A stretch of DNA of 9,232 bases from an uncultured Clostridia bacterium. GTDB taxonomy: Bacteria; Bacillota; Clostridia; Oscillospirales; Acutalibacteraceae. The notes below the pieces were generated by a model, which searched no databases, had not been told where the DNA came from, and saw only the letters and a list, made by a program, of their open reading frames with translations. The DNA lies in NCBI GenBank assembly GCA_946497265.1, contig CAMMKL010000072.1:1-9232 (forward strand), given 5' to 3'. This document shows, piece by piece, positions 6,296 to 9,232 of the stretch; position 1 is the first letter of the stretch, and every line of letters begins with the position of its first letter. The position numbers were made by a program, and so were the translations under genes.

Positions 6296-7680
6296 CAGCG
6301 GTTCCCTCCCATGGCAACGCGGCCAGCCAACTTTTCTTGATTCCTGGATGTAATGCCCTCAAAGCCGAGCATACTCCAGAAAATCATAGCGCCGATTTGA
6401 ACTTCAAATATATTAAAGAACAAACCAAACCAACCAATTACAAAACACAAAAACAGTTTAAAGAAACTCTTCCTGTTCTTAACCAAGATCGAGATTAAGA
6501 AAGCAAAAAACAGTGCTGTTCCCAGAATGCCGTTTTCTGCGAATAATTTGGCATACTCCAAGTCTGAATAGAAGCCTTGGAACAAACCGTATTGCTCCAC
6601 AATTGCGGATTCCCGGTTAAGGCTTGCCGCGGAACCGAAGCTTCCAAATCCCGTGCCCCAAATGGGGTGATCCTTCATCACCTGCAAAGAGGTCTTTAAC
6701 GAAAACAGACGGCCGTCCTGCTGGCTGCTGGTTACAATCTGCTGGTCCGAAGCTTCGTTTAGGCGGTCAACAAAATTCAAATCCAGAGAATTCTGGATGG
6801 ATGTATTGCCGTGCGACGAAGCGAGGAAATGCTGATAATATTGATTTGCTCCCCAATTCAGCCCGAAATGCAGACAGGCAATAACCACAGCAATAATCAC
6901 CGCGCTTTTCAGTATTGTTTTGTACAGTTCCTTCAGGCGCTTTCTGTAGATGATAAAAACAAGGAACGCCACCGAGATAACCCCTACCATAATAAGGGAA
7001 CTGCGCGACATGGTAAGCCAAAGCGCGCCGAAAAAGATACAGTAATACGCTATGTTGGTCTTTTTGTTAAAATAAATACGCGCAATCCACGTAAGGAAAA
7101 GGGTAAGCATGATGAAAAGCCCATATGTGTTTGGATTGTAAAACATGCTGTAGACCCTGGAAAAATTAGATGGATAAAGGATTCCGTCCGCAATGCTGCT
7201 GGGAAACAAAACCGTTTTACTCGTTACCTTTTCGATGATCCCCAATGCAAACAAAGGAATGTTTACAATTTGAAGGACTTGGACTACCTTCAAAAAATGC
7301 TCCTTGCCATACCCAAAGTTGCGAATGACAAAATAAAACAAATAATAGGCGCCGATGCTTCGTACCTGAAAAATATAGGTGCCAAGCCCGTTATGATTCA
7401 CAAAAACTGTACTGATAAAGGCAACCAATAAAAAAGCAAGAAAGAAAAAATCTTGCAGATAAAACTTATATCGGAACCTAATGTCAATGGAGTACCAGAC
7501 AAATACCCCAAGGATCAGGATATCGGTAATCATCTTGACGCTTGAGACAGTAAGATCTGCAATTGGATTTCGAAAAGGGATAAAAACGCAAAAGAACAGT
7601 AATACGTAAAACGATACTTTTTTTAATCGTTCGCTTGGGACATATTTTTTCATATGCGATGTTGACATTATCGTATCCAT
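6295..7680 (-). CDS. O-antigen ligase/Wzy-like polysaccharide polymerase
   Basis: This 461-residue membrane protein has about 10-12 hydrophobic segments and one large extracytoplasmic loop at roughly 275-380, the layout of the O-antigen ligase/Wzy_C family. Seen motifs: YNPNTYG (181-187), LTMSRSSL (222-229), matching the family's L-T-x-S-R-x-x-x signature, and HPIWGTGFGSFG (338-349), matching the conserved H-P-x-x-G-x-G-x-x-x-F-G of the big loop. Such proteins polymerise lipid-linked repeat units, or ligate them, on the outer face of the membrane. Next to a Wzx flippase in a Gram-positive, the polymerase role is favoured. The ATG at 7680 has AGGAG 6 bases upstream. It follows wecB after 41 bases with no terminator seen between, and its stop overlaps the GT32 start. 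Confidence 0.88.
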   Translation of the reverse strand: MDTIMSTSHMKKYVPSERLKKVSFYVLLFFCVFIPFRNPIADLTVSSVKMITDILILGVFVWYSIDIRFRYKFYLQDFFFLAFLLVAFISTVFVNHNGLGTYIFQVRSIGAYYLFYFVIRNFGYGKEHFLKVVQVLQIVNIPLFALGIIEKVTSKTVLFPSSIADGILYPSNFSRVYSMFYNPNTYGLFIMLTLFLTWIARIYFNKKTNIAYYCIFFGALWLTMSRSSLIMVGVISVAFLVFIIYRKRLKELYKTILKSAVIIAVVIACLHFGLNWGANQYYQHFLASSHGNTSIQNSLDLNFVDRLNEASDQQIVTSSQQDGRLFSLKTSLQVMKDHPIWGTGFGSFGSAASLNRESAIVEQYGLFQGFYSDLEYAKLFAENGILGTALFFAFLISILVKNRKSFFKLFLCFVIGWFGLFFNIFEVQIGAMIFWSMLGFEGITSRNQEKLAGRVAMGGNR

Positions 7681-7721
7681 AACCTTCTCCTATCAAACCA
7701 TCTTAATCTTTGAAGTCAACT

Positions 7722-8843
7722 TTATTCCTGAAAGGAACCGCAGAACTTTTCGACAATGGCATCTGCAATCCGTTTGCTTGCAAAGCCGTCGCCATACGGG
7801 TTGGCGGCCTTGCTCATCCGGCCATATTCCGCGGGATCGTCAAGCAGTTCTTTGATCATGGAATAGATCACATCCTCTTTGGTGCCGGCCAACTTCAGCG
7901 TTCCCGCTGCAATCCCCTCTGGGCGCTCTGTGGTATCGCGCAAAACAATCACAGGTTTACCAAGCGAAGGCGCCTCCTCCTGGATGCCACCGCTATCGGT
8001 CAAAATCAGATACGAACGGGCAAGCAGGTTATGGAATTCCACTACCTCCAACGGCTTTATGAGTTTAATGCGGTCGCAGTCCCCTAAAATCTCGTTTGCG
8101 GTATTGACCACCAACGGATTCAAGTGAACCGGATAGACGACTTTCACATCCTCATGTTCTTCTATGACCCGTTTGATCGCCCGGAACATCTGGCGCATGG
8201 GTTCCCCTAGATTTTCACGCCGATGGGCGGTCAGTACAATCAGCCGGCTGCCTTGCGCCCACTCGGTAATCTCATCCTTATAATCCTCGCGCACCGTTGT
8301 TTGCAGGGCGTCAATCGCCGTATTGCCGGTTACCAGGATGGAATCCGGGTTTTTCCCCTCGCTGAGCAGGTTCTGCCGGCTCTGCTCGGTGGGAGCAAAA
8401 TTCATATCGGAAATAATACCCACAAATTGCCGGTTAGCCTCTTCCGGGTAAGGCGAGTATTTGTTATAAGTGCGCAGGCCGGCCTCCACATGGCCGATGG
8501 ATACCTGTTGGTAAAAAGCCGCCAAGGCGCCTGCAAAGGTCGTAGTGGTATCCCCATGCACCAATACAATATCCGGCTGCACTTCTTTGATGACGTCTTC
8601 CAATCCTTTTAGCACATGAATGGTGATATCGGAAAGCGTCTGTCCTTGTTTCATGATATTTAAATCGTAATCAGGAACAATGCAGAACGCATGTAGAACC
8701 TGATCTAACATTTGCCGGTGTTGAGCGGTCACACAAACAATGCACTCAACTTCTTTACGGGATTTTAATTCTTTTACAAGCGGAGCCATTTTGATCGTTT
8801 CCGGGCGAGTCCCAAAAATGGTCATGACTTTTACCTTTTTCAT
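7722..8843 (-). CDS. wecB: Non-hydrolysing UDP-N-acetylglucosamine 2-epimerase
   Basis: This 373-residue cytosolic enzyme interconverts UDP-GlcNAc and UDP-ManNAc, feeding ManNAc-type sugars into surface polymers. All family blocks are present: FGTRPETIKMAPL at the N-terminus, VHGDTTTT (95-102), GHVEAGLR (117-124), YPEEANRQ (132-139), TAHRRENLG (205-213) and DSGGIQEEAPSLGKP (283-297). Residues equivalent to the E. coli WecB active-site D95, E117, E131 and H213 appear as D98, E120, E134 and H207. Length is normal for the family. I chose the ATG at 8843 because AAGGAG lies 7 bases upstream and the protein then begins MKKVKVMTIFGTRPE; the frame remains open upstream to a TTG at 8897, but that 18-residue extension has no family counterpart. 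It is the first gene of the minus-strand operon. No UDP-ManNAc dehydrogenase or ManNAc transferase is in the window. MnaA is an equivalent name in Gram-positives. Confidence 0.95.
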   Translation of the reverse strand: MKKVKVMTIFGTRPETIKMAPLVKELKSRKEVECIVCVTAQHRQMLDQVLHAFCIVPDYDLNIMKQGQTLSDITIHVLKGLEDVIKEVQPDIVLVHGDTTTTFAGALAAFYQQVSIGHVEAGLRTYNKYSPYPEEANRQFVGIISDMNFAPTEQSRQNLLSEGKNPDSILVTGNTAIDALQTTVREDYKDEITEWAQGSRLIVLTAHRRENLGEPMRQMFRAIKRVIEEHEDVKVVYPVHLNPLVVNTANEILGDCDRIKLIKPLEVVEFHNLLARSYLILTDSGGIQEEAPSLGKPVIVLRDTTERPEGIAAGTLKLAGTKEDVIYSMIKELLDDPAEYGRMSKAANPYGDGFASKRIADAIVEKFCGSFQE

Positions 8844-9052
8844 ATATTCTCTCCTTATGGATAAGCTGTCTTCTGTACAGATTAAAAGAACCATCAACCA
8901 AAATCCAGTAATCCTTTTTCCATTCCTCCTTTCATCGGCCGGATATGTCGGCTATCGTACGCTCTGTTTTCTGATAGTCTTATCTGAAGTATGGCCGCTT
9001 ATGAAACCATAAAAGCATCACAATAGAATATCAATTTTTAACGGTTCTTTAT
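8844..9052 (-). other. Leader of the minus-strand operon, possibly structured
   Basis: About 200 nt separate the predicted transcription start from wecB, with no supported gene. Two nested helices are possible in the transcript: CGGCC/GGCCG (8997-8993 with 8940-8936) enclosing CTATC/GATAG (8977-8973 with 8956-8952). A good AAAGGAGG at about 8934-8927 lies just after the outer helix but is one base from an ATG whose frame closes after nine codons. A 12-codon frame (MLLWFHKRPYFR) also exists near 9018-8980 but lacks a ribosome-binding site. I recognise no known riboswitch or T-box. Confidence 0.35.
8851..8856 (-). promoter_or_regulatory. Ribosome-binding site fixing the wecB start
   Basis: AAGGAG on the minus strand lies 7 bases before the ATG at 8843 and supports this start over the longer open frame from 8897. 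Confidence 0.7.
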
Positions 9053-9081
9053 ATTTTAGCATATCCACTTTTCTTTTTCAA
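9053..9081 (-). promoter_or_regulatory. Sigma-A promoter of the wecB-led operon
   Basis: On the minus strand TTGAAA (9081-9076) is followed after exactly 17 bases by TAAAAT (9058-9053), with a TG one base upstream of the -10 box (TGCTAAAAT), an extended -10 element. Transcription would start near 9046. All five minus-strand genes are tightly spaced downstream with no other good promoter, so this one probably drives them all. Confidence 0.65.
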
Positions 9082-9232
9082 CGATTTATCCTTTTTCAGC
9101 GTTGTGTCGCATACTTCTATCAAAAGATTACCATATTTCGGTGTTCTCGAACGATAACTCCTGATTTGACAAAAAAGATTATTCTGCGCCTACCTTACCC
9201 GGCCGTTCCCCCATCAAAAAAACACACCCCGC
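9082..9232. other. Right flank, no gene recognised
   Basis: There is no convincing coding frame in this stretch. A TTGACA on the plus strand at 9166-9171 has no matching -10 box 16-18 bases downstream. At the extreme edge the minus strand reads GCGGGGTGTG followed by seven T (9232-9216), which could be the 3' half of an intrinsic terminator for a minus-strand gene beyond the window. Its 5' arm is not visible. Confidence 0.3.

Noticed and set aside
6811..7431. 206-residue plus-strand open frame inside the polymerase gene
   Set aside because: It is antisense to the well-supported Wzy-like gene; its composition is that of a shadow of a hydrophobic protein read on the other strand.
7681..7721. 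Possible internal promoter between wecB and the polymerase gene
   Set aside because: A TTGACT is present on the minus strand, but the hexamers 16-18 bases downstream match TATAAT poorly.
9166..9171. Plus-strand TTGACA as a promoter near the right edge
   Set aside because: No acceptable -10 hexamer follows at 16-18 bases, and no gene follows within the window.

Overview
The window is a surface-polysaccharide locus, probably from a low-to-moderate-GC Gram-positive bacterium of the class Clostridia. The lineage is inferred from strong GGAGG-type ribosome-binding sites, sigma-A-like promoters in AT-rich spacers, a TTG start and compact ATGA/TGATG gene junctions. I cannot name the species.

Layout. 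Positions 1-451 are an AT-rich left flank with a good plus-strand promoter (TTGTAA-17-TATAAT) and a leader of about 180 nt. A two-gene plus-strand unit follows. The first gene (452-1327) is an ornithine cyclodeaminase/mu-crystallin-family NAD(P) enzyme whose last ~28 codons are out of frame, continuing to 1403. The second (1428-3242) fuses a LicC-like nucleotidyltransferase to a fold-type-I PLP aminotransferase-like domain. A perfect 13-bp hairpin at 3262-3298 separates this unit from a convergent five-gene minus-strand operon. In transcription order that operon is wecB (UDP-GlcNAc 2-epimerase, 8843-7722), a Wzy-like polymerase/ligase (7680-6295), a GT32-type glycosyltransferase (6295-5588), a LicD-family phosphotransferase (5570-4722) and a Wzx-type flippase (4725-3316). 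It is probably transcribed from an extended -10 promoter at 9053-9081 through a leader of about 200 nt.

How the genes may work together. The minus-strand operon supplies ManNAc precursor, sugar transfer, decoration, export and polymerisation of a repeat unit. LicD proteins commonly transfer a phospho-substituent such as phosphocholine from a CDP-activated donor. The plus-strand fusion protein has the head domain needed to make such a donor and a PLP domain that could make or modify the amine headgroup. The simplest reading is that the two convergent units together build a polysaccharide carrying a zwitterionic, nucleotide-activated amino substituent. Its identity cannot be read from the sequence. 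No initiating glycosyl-phosphate transferase, chain-length regulator, choline kinase, PEP mutase or ManNAc dehydrogenase is present, so other parts must lie outside the window. I saw no rRNA, tRNA, CRISPR array, insertion sequence or phage gene.
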